Counted from the stretch's first letter, positions 6,866-13,495 are shown. The stretch is DNA of 13,495 nucleotides from an uncultured Ruminococcus sp. (GCA_902767125.1 CACXGJ010000279.1:1-13495), one strand, 5' to 3'. Numbers and translations: made by a program. The notes: generated by a model from the letters alone, not told the origin.

Positions 6866-9238
6866 TTAATTTCCAATTTCTGTTATATAAATATAATCTA
6901 TCGCAATAAAAGCTCCTTTTCCTTTAACCTGTGATGCTCCGAACATAAATTCATCAAAGATATTTGAAGTCGGCTGAAAGGTCTGCTCCAATTCTATCCA
7001 ATTCATACCAAGATTTTTTTCCGCCTTATGAACGGCAATGACCTTTATACTTTTACTGCCCGAATCCTTTATATGAAAATACAGGACTTTTGAATCACTT
7101 TTGAATCTGAATCTTGCACTTATCCTGTATGTCTTATTCTTATCAAGCATATCCCCCAACGGCAATACAGCATAATTCCCTGCTTTTGCCTGTCCCTGCC
7201 TGACCTTCAGATAGGTCACGTTATCAGAAAAGCTCTCCTCCCACACATCACTGTCAAACCTGAAATGAAGAACCTTGCTGTCAAACTGAAGCGGATTGCT
7301 TCCATTCACCACATTCTTTATTCCCCTGTCAGGCTTGAGTGCATAGTTTGCCGCTTCCTCAAACGGCATGAATCTTATAGCCTTATAAAAATCTTTATTC
7401 TTCTGATTGAACCTGACCTTTCCCGAATACATGAAGCCGTTTCCGCCTACCCATTCAACAGGCTCTTTTTTCTTCCATTTTATCTTGTTTTCGGGTATGC
7501 TCTCAAAAAATTTCATTCCCTTATCGTTATTCACAAATACACATGAAACACCCTTTCCATGCGGTATATCAGCTTCATGTGCCTTTATTCCCCAGAAATC
7601 TCCGAGTGATATATCTCCGAAACGCTGTCTCGACTGAAATTTACAGTTCGCACAATGCTCCGACAACATCAGCTCACTATGAAAAACTCTCTGATATTCG
7701 TCCTCTGCACTGCCATGTCTCACTGCTTCATTATCATTGTCATCCAACTTTACCGTGAAGCAGTCCCAACAGTTATCCCCGTTTTTATATCTGAACTCAT
7801 ATCTTTTCAAATTGTCAAAACAGCTCTCCGTATATTTCCTGAAAAACATCGGTGACGGTGAGTAATGACAGAATATATCAACTATCAGCAGATTCTCATA
7901 ATCCTTCTTGAGATAATTCTTGAGTCCTGCCGCCTGACACCCACAGCCCGAAAACAACACAAATCTGCCGTCATTCAAATACTCTTTGATTTTTTTATAG
8001 GTATCACCGAGATAGCTCTGCAAATATTTTGATTTTCTCAATTTCGGCATATCCTCTTTTTTGTCTATGATGATATGCCCGACGGTGAAATCATCCTTCC
8101 ATGCACCGCCTGCAACTACTCCCCCACGCTTGAAAACCTCATCAGCCAAGAGTGAAAATACTCCTCCGCTCGAACTCTGCATCAGGATATCCTCATCAGA
8201 CGTTACAAACGAATAACAATCGGGCATTCCCTGATCCTTGTTGACAGGCGGCTTCAGCACAGGACACGTCTTTGAACACAGTCCACAGTTTATACATTTT
8301 TCCTTTTCGATAGAAGTACAGTAATATCCGTATTTATCGGGCTTCAATGACAATGCCCCTTTCGGACAGATATTCACACAGGCACTGCATCCTACACACA
8401 AATTCAAGTCCAGTGTACTTGTTACAGCCTTATCTGTCGGAACTTCCTCAACAGGCTTCAAATTTTCAATATTACCGATATATTCAAGCATTTTCCGTGA
8501 TCTTTCCGAAATAAATCTGTTTGCCTTTGAAAAATCAACAGGCTGAAGCAGTCTGTTATTTGTCGGGAAATTTTCTGTATCGAAAACCACTCGTTCATTC
8601 AGTCCTGTTTCAGTCAAAAATTCAGCCGTTTTTTCATCATCACCCAAATATATAAACGGTTTATTCAATACCACCGCAAGACACAAGGCATGATAGTTAT
8701 CTGTTATGACAAACCATGAATTTAAAAAATACTTCACAAAATCGGAAAATGACATTTCGGGAAGAATGTTCTTCAGATTCAGCACCCTTTTATTTTCCGC
8801 ATAATTTCCGTCAACTATATTCATACATTCCATTTCAAGCCTTCCACGATAAAATTGTATTGCTTTTCTCTTGTATTTATCGGGACTTGAAATATATGCA
8901 AGCATATATTTTTTGGATATTTCCGATCTTGACATAACAGAAATTTCCTTCCAGTGAAACTTCGGCACACACAAAACAGGTTCACATGAAAATCCGAACT
9001 CCTTATCCAAAAACACTTTATATTTTTCACTGTCTTTTTCAAAAACAATATTATTACTGCCGTAAAAATTATTTATAAAGTCGTGGTAAAACAAATTTCT
9101 GTTTGTCCTGTCAGCCATGTTCAGCACAGAATAGTCACACATTTTAAGCACTTTATTAAGAGAATAATCACCGAGCATATTCCCATACTGCCAATCACCT
9201 GACCTCATTTCGACACAAACATCATAACGGGTATTCAT
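6866..9238 (-). CDS. FrhB-like Fe-S protein with shortened pyruvyl transferase domain in front and beta-sandwich-like tail
   Basis: The protein has 790 residues. Residues 1-255 look like a cut-down pyruvyl transferase: QYGNMLGDYSLNKVLK (17-32) matches the family N-terminus and ITDNYHALCLAVVLNKPF (178-195) the C-terminal half, but the central GSDQLWN and SFG part is absent. Residues 275-330 hold two 4Fe-4S motifs: C281, C284, C287, C291-P and C315, C318, C321, C325-P. Residues 340-625 match the coenzyme F420 hydrogenase/dehydrogenase beta subunit family (PF04422/PF04432): SSGGVFS 356-362, FSGCGCQAAGLK 429-440, C529-x2-C532 and GDISLGDFW 541-549. Residues 655-790 look like a carbohydrate-binding-type beta sandwich ending in DYIYITE. 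This family is frequent in capsule clusters beside pyruvyl transferases; it is probably a flavin/Fe-S oxidoreductase of a glycan intermediate, substrate unknown. GGAGG lies 10 nt before the ATG. Confidence 0.88.
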   Translation of the reverse strand: MNTRYDVCVEMRSGDWQYGNMLGDYSLNKVLKMCDYSVLNMADRTNRNLFYHDFINNFYGSNNIVFEKDSEKYKVFLDKEFGFSCEPVLCVPKFHWKEISVMSRSEISKKYMLAYISSPDKYKRKAIQFYRGRLEMECMNIVDGNYAENKRVLNLKNILPEMSFSDFVKYFLNSWFVITDNYHALCLAVVLNKPFIYLGDDEKTAEFLTETGLNERVVFDTENFPTNNRLLQPVDFSKANRFISERSRKMLEYIGNIENLKPVEEVPTDKAVTSTLDLNLCVGCSACVNICPKGALSLKPDKYGYYCTSIEKEKCINCGLCSKTCPVLKPPVNKDQGMPDCYSFVTSDEDILMQSSSGGVFSLLADEVFKRGGVVAGGAWKDDFTVGHIIIDKKEDMPKLRKSKYLQSYLGDTYKKIKEYLNDGRFVLFSGCGCQAAGLKNYLKKDYENLLIVDIFCHYSPSPMFFRKYTESCFDNLKRYEFRYKNGDNCWDCFTVKLDDNDNEAVRHGSAEDEYQRVFHSELMLSEHCANCKFQSRQRFGDISLGDFWGIKAHEADIPHGKGVSCVFVNNDKGMKFFESIPENKIKWKKKEPVEWVGGNGFMYSGKVRFNQKNKDFYKAIRFMPFEEAANYALKPDRGIKNVVNGSNPLQFDSKVLHFRFDSDVWEESFSDNVTYLKVRQGQAKAGNYAVLPLGDMLDKNKTYRISARFRFKSDSKVLYFHIKDSGSKSIKVIAVHKAEKNLGMNWIELEQTFQPTSNIFDEFMFGASQVKGKGAFIAIDYIYITEIGN

Positions 9239-9269
9239 AAAAAAATATCCTCCAAAGCTTTTTTATTTA

Positions 9270-9297
9270 ATTATATCAATTTCAATATTTATGTCAA
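9270..9297 (-). promoter_or_regulatory. Sigma-A promoter of the FrhB-like gene
   Basis: On the minus strand, a perfect TTGACA (9292-9297) and a perfect TATAAT (9270-9275) are 16 bases apart, with TGA directly before the -10 box. It is the best promoter in the window and lies 31 nt upstream of the ATG at 9238. Confidence 0.85.
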
Positions 9298-9364
9298 GCA
9301 AAAACCATTAGCAATTATTACACAATATTAAATATTTATTAACACTTTTAAAATAAAAATATGA

Positions 9365-9370
9365 TAGAAT
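9365..9370 (+). promoter_or_regulatory. Extended -10 promoter of the macrodomain operon
   Basis: TAGAAT preceded by TGA (9362-9364) forms an extended -10. The only -35-like hexamer, TTAACA, is 20 bases upstream, so recognition would lean on the extended -10. It is divergent from the promoter at 9270-9297. Between them lies AATATT-A-AATATT (9324-9336), which may be an UP element or simply AT-rich sequence. Confidence 0.55.
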
Positions 9371-9387
9371 TAGTAAAGAGATTTTTT

Positions 9388-9391
9388 GGAG
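9388..9391 (+). promoter_or_regulatory. Ribosome binding site that fixes the start at 9401
   Basis: GGAG lies 9 nt before ATG 9401. The in-frame TTG at 9386 overlaps it and the ATG at 9392 directly follows it, so neither has a usable site of its own. Confidence 0.7.
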
Positions 9392-9400
9392 ATGATCCCT

Positions 9401-10399
9401 ATGCCGTTTAGTATTATCAGAAATGACATAACCAAAATAAAATGTGATGCAATAGTAAATGCCGCAAACAGCAGTCTGCTGGGCGGAGGCGGCGTTGATG
9501 GTGCAATACACCGTGCAGCAGGAAAGGGACTTTTCCTTGAATGTATGAAGCTCCACGGCTGTAAGACAGGTCAGGCTAAAATTACAGGCGGTTATGATCT
9601 CCCATGCAAATATATCATACATACAGTAGATCCTGTATGGCGTGGAGGTTCCCACGGAGAAAAAGAACTTTTACAATCCTGTTACAGAAATTCCCTTGCA
9701 CTCGCAAAAGAACATGGCTGTGAAAGCGTGGCTTTTCCTCTCATCTCAAGCGGTATCTACGGCTACCCAAAACAGAAGGCTTTTGACATTGCCGTTGATG
9801 TTATAAAAGAATTTCTCAAAGAAAATGACATGGATATAACTCTTGTCATATTCGACAGAGCAAGCTTTGAACTCGGCAAAGACTATTCCGATAATATCCG
9901 TGAATATATAAACCAAAATTACGTTGACGAGCATACCGACAATTCACGAAGATTCGGCTTTGCAGGAAAATCCGATTTTCGTTCCGCACCAACGGCTGTG
10001 GCTTGCGAGGACAGTGTTGCTTTCAGTGACGATTTAAAGTTTGTCATTGAAAATCAGATAGATGAAAGCTTTTCCGAAATGCTTTTGAGGAAGATAGACG
10101 AAAAAGGCATGACCGATGTACAGTGCTACAAAAAAGCCAATATCGACAGGAAGCTGTTTTCAAAAATACGCTCCGACCGCCTTTATAAGCCTAAAAAGGA
10201 AACTGCAATAGCCTTTGCGATAGCACTTGAGCTGTCTCTCGAGGAAACAAAGGATATGCTCATGAAAGCGGGCTTTGCTCTCTCCCACAGTAACAAATTC
10301 GATATCATAATCGAATTTTTCATAAATAAAAATATCTATGACATTTACGAAATAAATGAAGCGTTGTTTTCATTTGACCAAAAACTTCTTGGAGCGTGA
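9401..10399 (+). CDS. Macrodomain protein with C-terminal XRE-like helical domain
   Basis: The protein has 332 residues. Residues 1-172 are a macrodomain of the YmdB/MacroD type: NAANSSLLGGGGVDGAIHRA (20-39) is the ADP-ribose-binding loop and PLISSGIYGYP (113-123) the phosphate loop. Family members bind ADP-ribose or remove it, or O-acetyl groups, from ADP-ribose adducts. After a variable linker, residues 212-332 are helical: MLLRKIDEKGMTDVQCYKKA, an IDRKLFSKIRS turn, and then ALELSLEETKDMLMKAGFAL. This resembles an XRE-type DNA-binding fold and is a module I have seen attached to macrodomains in Firmicutes. It is the first gene of a plus-strand operon; its stop is 6 nt before the HD gene, whose ribosome site lies within it. 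The role may be sensing ADP-ribosylation or NAD-derived signals, but no partner ADP-ribosyltransferase is seen here. Confidence 0.87.
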   Translation: MPFSIIRNDITKIKCDAIVNAANSSLLGGGGVDGAIHRAAGKGLFLECMKLHGCKTGQAKITGGYDLPCKYIIHTVDPVWRGGSHGEKELLQSCYRNSLALAKEHGCESVAFPLISSGIYGYPKQKAFDIAVDVIKEFLKENDMDITLVIFDRASFELGKDYSDNIREYINQNYVDEHTDNSRRFGFAGKSDFRSAPTAVACEDSVAFSDDLKFVIENQIDESFSEMLLRKIDEKGMTDVQCYKKANIDRKLFSKIRSDRLYKPKKETAIAFAIALELSLEETKDMLMKAGFALSHSNKFDIIIEFFINKNIYDIYEINEALFSFDQKLLGA

Positions 10400-10405
10400 T
10401 ATAAA

Positions 10406-10834
10406 ATGATATACACACCCTTGACCAAAAAAGCCCTGAAGCTGTGCTTTGAGGCACACAAAGACCAAACCGACAAGACAGGTCTGCCATATGTATTCCA
10501 CCCGTTCCACCTTGCCGAACAAATGACAGATGAATATACAACTGTCGTTGCATTGCTTCATGATGTCGTTGAGGACACGGAATATACATTGAATGACCTG
10601 AAGGAAATGGGCTACCCCGATAAAGTAATGCAGGCTCTCACACTTCTGACACATGATGACGGCTCGGAATATATGGACTACATCGCAAGGATAAAGCCCA
10701 ATCCCATTGCAAGAGCTGTCAAGCTCGCCGACCTGAAGCACAACAGTGAGCTGTCAAGATATGACATGATAGACAGCCATGCAATAAAACGTACTGCAAA
10801 ATATAAACAGGCAATAGAATTTTTGTCGCTTTGA
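10406..10834 (+). CDS. Single-domain HD hydrolase, MESH1/SpoT-like small alarmone hydrolase
   Basis: The 142-residue HD-domain protein keeps the metal and catalytic positions of the SpoT/MESH1 group in order: H32 in FHPFHLA, H52-D53 and E56-D57 in LLHDVVEDT, and D109 with N113 in LADLKHN. In MESH1 the equivalent His, His-Asp and late Asp bind manganese while the Glu-Asp pair assists hydrolysis. It lacks synthetase, TGS and ACT domains, so it could hydrolyse (p)ppGpp or a related 3'-phosphorylated nucleotide; the substrate is inferred. It starts 6 nt after the macrodomain stop, with GGAG at 10391-10394, implying co-translation. It is shorter than MESH1 (about 179 residues), lacking the C-terminal helices. 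A hairpin straddles its stop codon. Confidence 0.85.
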   Translation: MIYTPLTKKALKLCFEAHKDQTDKTGLPYVFHPFHLAEQMTDEYTTVVALLHDVVEDTEYTLNDLKEMGYPDKVMQALTLLTHDDGSEYMDYIARIKPNPIARAVKLADLKHNSELSRYDMIDSHAIKRTAKYKQAIEFLSL

Positions 10835-10841
10835 AAGCGAC
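10825..10841 (+). repeat. Perfect palindromic hairpin across the HD gene stop codon
   Basis: GTCGCTTT and AAAGCGAC form 8-base inverted arms around one central G, and the TGA stop (10832-10834) sits in the loop. No T-run follows, so it is not a classical terminator. It may slow ribosomes or polymerase, protect the upstream RNA end, or act as an operator, since it overlaps the -35 position of the promoter at 10863. Confidence 0.5.
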
Positions 10842-10862
10842 CATTAATATAAATTTATCTGC

Positions 10863-10868
10863 TATAAT
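10863..10868 (+). promoter_or_regulatory. Extended -10 promoter for the VWA gene
   Basis: A perfect TATAAT preceded by TGC gives an extended -10. No good -35 hexamer is placed 16-18 bases upstream. It would start transcription near 10875, about 25 nt before the VWA ATG, adding to read-through from the HD gene. Confidence 0.5.
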
Positions 10869-10886
10869 CAAATCATCAAAGAAAAC

Positions 10887-10892
10887 GGAGGT
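10887..10892 (+). promoter_or_regulatory. Ribosome binding site that fixes the start at 10900
   Basis: GGAGGT lies 7 nt before ATG 10900. The longer frame from TTG 10831 overlaps the HD stop codon, has no ribosome site and would place this one inside the gene. Confidence 0.85.
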
Positions 10893-10899
10893 AATCACA

Positions 10900-11565
10900 A
10901 TGAAAAAGAATTTAACCGAAATGGTATTCATCCTTGACAAGAGCGGTTCGATGAGCGGACTTGAAAGTGACACAATAGGCGGCTTCAATTCCATGATCAA
11001 CAAGCAGAAAAAAGAAGAAGGTACTGCCTATGTAACAACAATACTCTTTGACAACAACAGCGAAACGATCCATGACAGAGTACCTCTTGATGCAATCAAG
11101 CCCATGACCGACAAGGATTATGTAGTAGGCGGCTGTACGGCACTTATTGATGCTATCGGCGAGGCTGTCGAGCATATTTCGACTATCCACAAATATGCCC
11201 GTCCCGAAGACATCCCCGAACATACCGTATTTGTCATCACCACTGACGGCATGGAAAATGCAAGTAAGAAATTCACAAGCAAGCAGGTCAAAAAGATGAT
11301 CGAGGAAAAGAAAAAGGAAAATAACTGGGAATTTCTCTTTATCGGTGCAAACATTGATGCAGTTGAAACTGCTTCACATTTCGGTATTGACAGCAGTCGT
11401 GCAGTCAATTACCATGCAGACAAAAAAGGTACAAGCGTACTTTATGAAAGTGTCAGCAATGCCATCGGAAAAATGAGAGCCTGTGCAGCTCCGAGTGCTA
11501 AAATAAGCGATGACTGGGCTGCCGAGATAAACGAAGACTACGAAAACAGAAAAAACAACAACTAA
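10900..11565 (+). CDS. TerY-like von Willebrand factor A domain protein
   Basis: The 221-residue protein is a single VWA domain with a complete MIDAS: DKSGSMSG 13-20 (D13, S15, S17), T80 in GGCTALIDAIG, and D116 in TTDGMEN. Such domains bind a divalent metal and partner proteins. It has no signal peptide or membrane segment, so it is cytoplasmic. Residues 142-175 (WEFLFIGANIDAVETASHFG and after) continue the Rossmann-like fold, and the tail is polar and Asn/Lys-rich. It resembles TerY-type VWA proteins linked to tellurite-resistance-like stress systems, but no TerD, kinase or phosphatase gene is seen in the window. The position behind a macrodomain and an HD hydrolase suggests a scaffold or sensor in the same pathway. 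A strong terminator follows the stop. Confidence 0.88.
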   Translation: MKKNLTEMVFILDKSGSMSGLESDTIGGFNSMINKQKKEEGTAYVTTILFDNNSETIHDRVPLDAIKPMTDKDYVVGGCTALIDAIGEAVEHISTIHKYARPEDIPEHTVFVITTDGMENASKKFTSKQVKKMIEEKKKENNWEFLFIGANIDAVETASHFGIDSSRAVNYHADKKGTSVLYESVSNAIGKMRACAAPSAKISDDWAAEINEDYENRKNNN

Positions 11566-11570
11566 ATGCA

Positions 11571-11618
11571 AAAAACTGTCTGCCGGAAACTTTACAAAGT
11601 CCGACAGACAGTTTTTTT
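11571..11618 (+). terminator. Bidirectional rho-independent terminator between convergent genes
   Basis: ACTGTCTG (11575-11582) pairs with CAGACAGT (11605-11612), and an inner arm, CGG...ACTTT with AAAGTCCG, extends the stem. Seven T residues follow on the plus strand (11612-11618), and an A-run (11570-11575) supplies the T-run on the minus strand, so it can end both the VWA transcript and the XRE transcript. Confidence 0.92.
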
Positions 11619-11630
11619 CTTTTCAATTTG

Positions 11631-11858
11631 TCAGGAACTGTAAGCCATCTTTACAGGCTCATCAGAAAGTTCAAGAAGATAGTCTGCCGATACATCCAAA
11701 GCTTCACATATCTCAATAAAAGTGCCTATTTTCATTTCATCTTCACCGGATTCATAACGGCTGTATTGAGACTGCTTCATATTGAGAATTGCACAGACAT
11801 CCTTTTGTTTCATGTTTTTCATGAGTCTGACCTCTTTCAATCTTGGCAAATGATACAT
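11631..11858 (-). CDS. Small XRE-family transcriptional regulator
   Basis: A 75-residue Cro/CI-type helix-turn-helix protein and little else. LKEVRLMKNMKQKDVCAIL (7-25) holds helices 1-2, MKQSQYSRYESGEDEM (27-42) the recognition helix with the typical Q-x2-Y-S-R-Y-E-S-G pattern, and TFIEICEALDVSADYLLEL (46-64) the closing helices. It has no sensor domain. It is convergent with the macrodomain-HD-VWA operon and shares its terminator, so it may be unrelated or a regulator of it. The ribosome site is modest: AAGGGTG 5 nt before the ATG. A possible promoter lies at 11943-11971. Confidence 0.9.
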   Translation of the reverse strand: MYHLPRLKEVRLMKNMKQKDVCAILNMKQSQYSRYESGEDEMKIGTFIEICEALDVSADYLLELSDEPVKMAYSS

Positions 11859-11942
11859 ATTTTCACCCTTTTTATCCTTATTTTTACCACAATTTTACAA
11901 CATATTTTTTAGGTTATTTTTATTTAATATCCCAAAAGTTAT

Positions 11943-11971
11943 ATAATAAATTCTTCAACTATTTTGTGCAA
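11943..11971 (-). promoter_or_regulatory. Possible promoter of the XRE gene
   Basis: On the minus strand, TTGCAC (11966-11971) and TATTAT (11943-11948) are 17 bases apart. This would leave an 80-nt leader before the ATG. The surrounding 211-nt gap (11859-12069) is very AT-rich; the plus strand has CAACAT three times (11898, 11969, 11988), which could be operator half-sites. Confidence 0.35.
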
Positions 11972-11995
11972 CATGGATATTATTTTTCAACATTC

Positions 11996-12031
11996 AAAAA
12001 AGCAGTCACACTTTTTTGAAGCTATGACTGC
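11996..12031 (-). terminator. Rho-independent terminator of glgA
   Basis: On the minus strand, GCAGTCA (12025-12031) pairs with TGACTGC (12002-12008) around a 16-base loop, followed by a run of six T residues (11996-12001). It lies 39 nt beyond the glgA stop. Confidence 0.82.
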
Positions 12032-12069
12032 AATTTTCTGTAAATAATTACCAAATAACCCGTGAAACA

Positions 12070-13495
12070 TCAGCCCTCGTTGATGACCTCACGATAAAGA
12101 TTTATATATTCGGTTGCAGAACGTCCCCAACTGTTGTCACAGTTCATTGCACGTTTTACTAACATTTCCCAACTGTCACGGTGCCAGTAAGCTGCTATTG
12201 CACGTCTTATACAGCCGAGCATATCCATAGCATCATAATTTCTGAATGTAAAGCCGTTACCGTCATCTGCTTCGCTGTCCTTTATCGAGTCACGCAAGCC
12301 CCCGACTTCCCTTACTATCGGGACAGTTCCGTATCTCAAGGCTATCATCTGTGAAAGACCGCATGGCTCTGCCTTTGACGGCATGAGGAACATATCTGCA
12401 CCTGCATATATTTTTCTTGAAAGCTCCGGGATAAATCCATGGCAGGCACAAAGCCTTCCCGGATATTTTTCCTGCATCGAACGGAAAAAGCTCTCATATT
12501 CCCAGTCACCCGAACCGAGTATGACAAACTGAACATACTCCTCATGCATGAGCTGGTCAAGGGCAGCCTTTACAAGATCAAGTCCCTTGTGTGAAACGAG
12601 CCTTGTTACCATTGCTATTACAGGTACCTGACCATTCTGTTCAAGACCGAGACGCTCCTGCAGCTTCAGTTTATTGACAGATTTTCCGACAATATCATCA
12701 GCCGAGTAATGCTCATACAGATTCACATCCGTTGACGGATCATAGGAAACTGTATCTATACCGTTGAGGATACCTCTTATTTTCCATGCTCTGGCATTGA
12801 GTATTGAATCGAGTCCGTTTGAGAACCACGGATCACGGATCTCCCATGAATAACTCGGACTTACCGTAGTGACACGGTTAGCGGTTTCTATTGCACCCTT
12901 CATGAAATTTATACAGCCGTCAAAATCAAGTATCGAACGACCGTGAGGCGGTATTCCGACAACCTCCTCATAAAGCTCCGAGCCATATTTTCCCTGATAT
13001 TGTATATTATGTATCGTAAAGACAGTCTTTATTCCCTTATACCAATCATACTGTGAATAGAACAGATTGTAATACGTCGGAACCAATGCCGTCTGCCAAT
13101 CATTGCAGTGTATCACATCAGGCTTGAAATCTATAAACGGCAGCATCTCAAGAACTGCTCTCGAAAAGAATGCAAATCTCTCTGCATCATCATAATGTCC
13201 GTAAAGTCCCTTGCGATCGAAATAATACTGATTATCAAGAAAATAATATACAACACCGTTATACCTTGCTTCAAAGACACCACAGTATTGTCTTCTCCAC
13301 GACACAGGAACGGAAAAGCTTGTCAGAAAACGCATATTTTCCTTAAAGTTTTCGGGTATCTCATTATAAAGCGGCATTACTATCCGACAGCCGATAAGAC
13401 GCTGTCTTAATGCGTGCGGCAGTGAACCCGATACTTCCGCAAGACCTCCCGAGGCTGCAAAAGGCTGTGCCTCACTCGTTACAAACAGACACTTC
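12070..13495 (-). CDS. glgA: Glycogen synthase (GT5), start just beyond right edge
   Basis: The frame stays open to the right edge, adding 39 codons before the first internal ATG at 13377, for about 474 visible residues; full-length GlgA is about 475-480, so only a few residues are missing. It starts CLFVTSEAQPFAASGGLAEV, the N-terminal ADP-glucose-binding region, and continues with DVIHCNDWQTALVP, VFTIHNIQYQGKY, ILNGIDT, VTRLVSHKGLDL and PSKAEPCGLSQMIALRYGT, the C-terminal active-site loop with its conserved Glu. It extends alpha-1,4-glucan chains from ADP-glucose in the cytoplasm. The Lys of the KxGGL motif is Ala here (AASGGL), as in some clostridial GlgA forms I recall, so activity or donor preference may differ from the E. 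coli type. It is followed by its own terminator and is separate from the polysaccharide cluster. Confidence 0.95.
   Translation of the reverse strand, partial: KCLFVTSEAQPFAASGGLAEVSGSLPHALRQRLIGCRIVMPLYNEIPENFKENMRFLTSFSVPVSWRRQYCGVFEARYNGVVYYFLDNQYYFDRKGLYGHYDDAERFAFFSRAVLEMLPFIDFKPDVIHCNDWQTALVPTYYNLFYSQYDWYKGIKTVFTIHNIQYQGKYGSELYEEVVGIPPHGRSILDFDGCINFMKGAIETANRVTTVSPSYSWEIRDPWFSNGLDSILNARAWKIRGILNGIDTVSYDPSTDVNLYEHYSADDIVGKSVNKLKLQERLGLEQNGQVPVIAMVTRLVSHKGLDLVKAALDQLMHEEYVQFVILGSGDWEYESFFRSMQEKYPGRLCACHGFIPELSRKIYAGADMFLMPSKAEPCGLSQMIALRYGTVPIVREVGGLRDSIKDSEADDGNGFTFRNYDAMDMLGCIRRAIAAYWHRDSWEMLVKRAMNCDNSWGRSATEYINLYREVINEG

Noticed and set aside
6866..9238. True F420-dependent hydrogenase subunit
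   Set aside because: There are no hydrogenase subunits or F420 biosynthesis genes nearby; the family is common in polysaccharide clusters in organisms without F420.
9308..9655. Minus-strand Cys-rich 115-residue open frame
   Set aside because: It is antisense to the macrodomain's conserved core and extends into the divergent promoter region.
9401..10399. DarTG-type toxin-antitoxin system
   Set aside because: The macrodomain could recall DarG, but there is no DarT-like ADP-ribosyltransferase next to it and the C-terminal domain differs.
10831..10899. TTG start that lengthens the VWA protein by 23 residues
   Set aside because: It overlaps the HD stop codon, has no ribosome site, and a strong GGAGGT precedes the ATG at 10900.
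11895..11993. Three CAACAT copies as a repeat array
   Set aside because: Spacing is irregular (71 and 19 bases) and the sequence is short and AT-rich, so chance cannot be excluded; it is only mentioned as possible operator half-sites.

Overview
The window reads as chromosomal DNA of an AT-rich anaerobic Firmicute of the Clostridia, most likely Ruminococcus or a close relative. This rests on strong AGGAGG-type ribosome binding sites, sigma-A promoters with extended -10 boxes, a GT5 glycogen synthase, and a GlfT2-like galactofuranosyltransferase next to polysaccharide pyruvyl transferases. The genus is an inference from gene style, not proven.

Region 1 (1-9238, all minus strand) is a surface-polysaccharide cluster. 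Read in transcription order it holds five genes. First is an FrhB-like iron-sulfur protein carrying a cut-down pyruvyl-transferase domain in front and a beta-sandwich-like tail behind (6866-9238). Second is a stand-alone polysaccharide pyruvyl transferase (5723-6787). Third is a 1296-residue protein made of two pyruvyl-transferase domains followed by a MenD-like thiamine-diphosphate enzyme (1794-5684). Fourth is a divergent pyruvyl transferase that has lost its signature residues (654-1757). Last is the N-terminal part of a GlfT2-like glycosyltransferase that runs off the left edge (1-626). The last four are 27-38 nt apart and look like one operon behind a strong promoter at 6824-6852; the first has its own promoter at 9270-9297. 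In total there are five pyruvyl-transferase-type domains in four proteins, in varying states of conservation. The inference is assembly of a pyruvylated or otherwise enolpyruvate-modified cell-wall glycan.

Region 2 (9365-11618, plus strand) is divergent from region 1 and looks like a small signalling or stress module: a macrodomain protein with a C-terminal XRE-like helical domain, a single-domain HD hydrolase resembling MESH1-type alarmone hydrolases, and a TerY-like von Willebrand A protein with an intact MIDAS. It ends at a strong bidirectional terminator shared with a convergent small XRE repressor (11631-11858).

Region 3 (11996-13495, minus strand) is glycogen synthase GlgA, lacking only a few N-terminal residues at the window edge and followed by its own terminator. 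No tRNA, rRNA, CRISPR array or insertion sequence was seen. No gene-free stretch exceeds about 210 bases; the longest, 11859-12069, holds a possible promoter and the glgA terminator.
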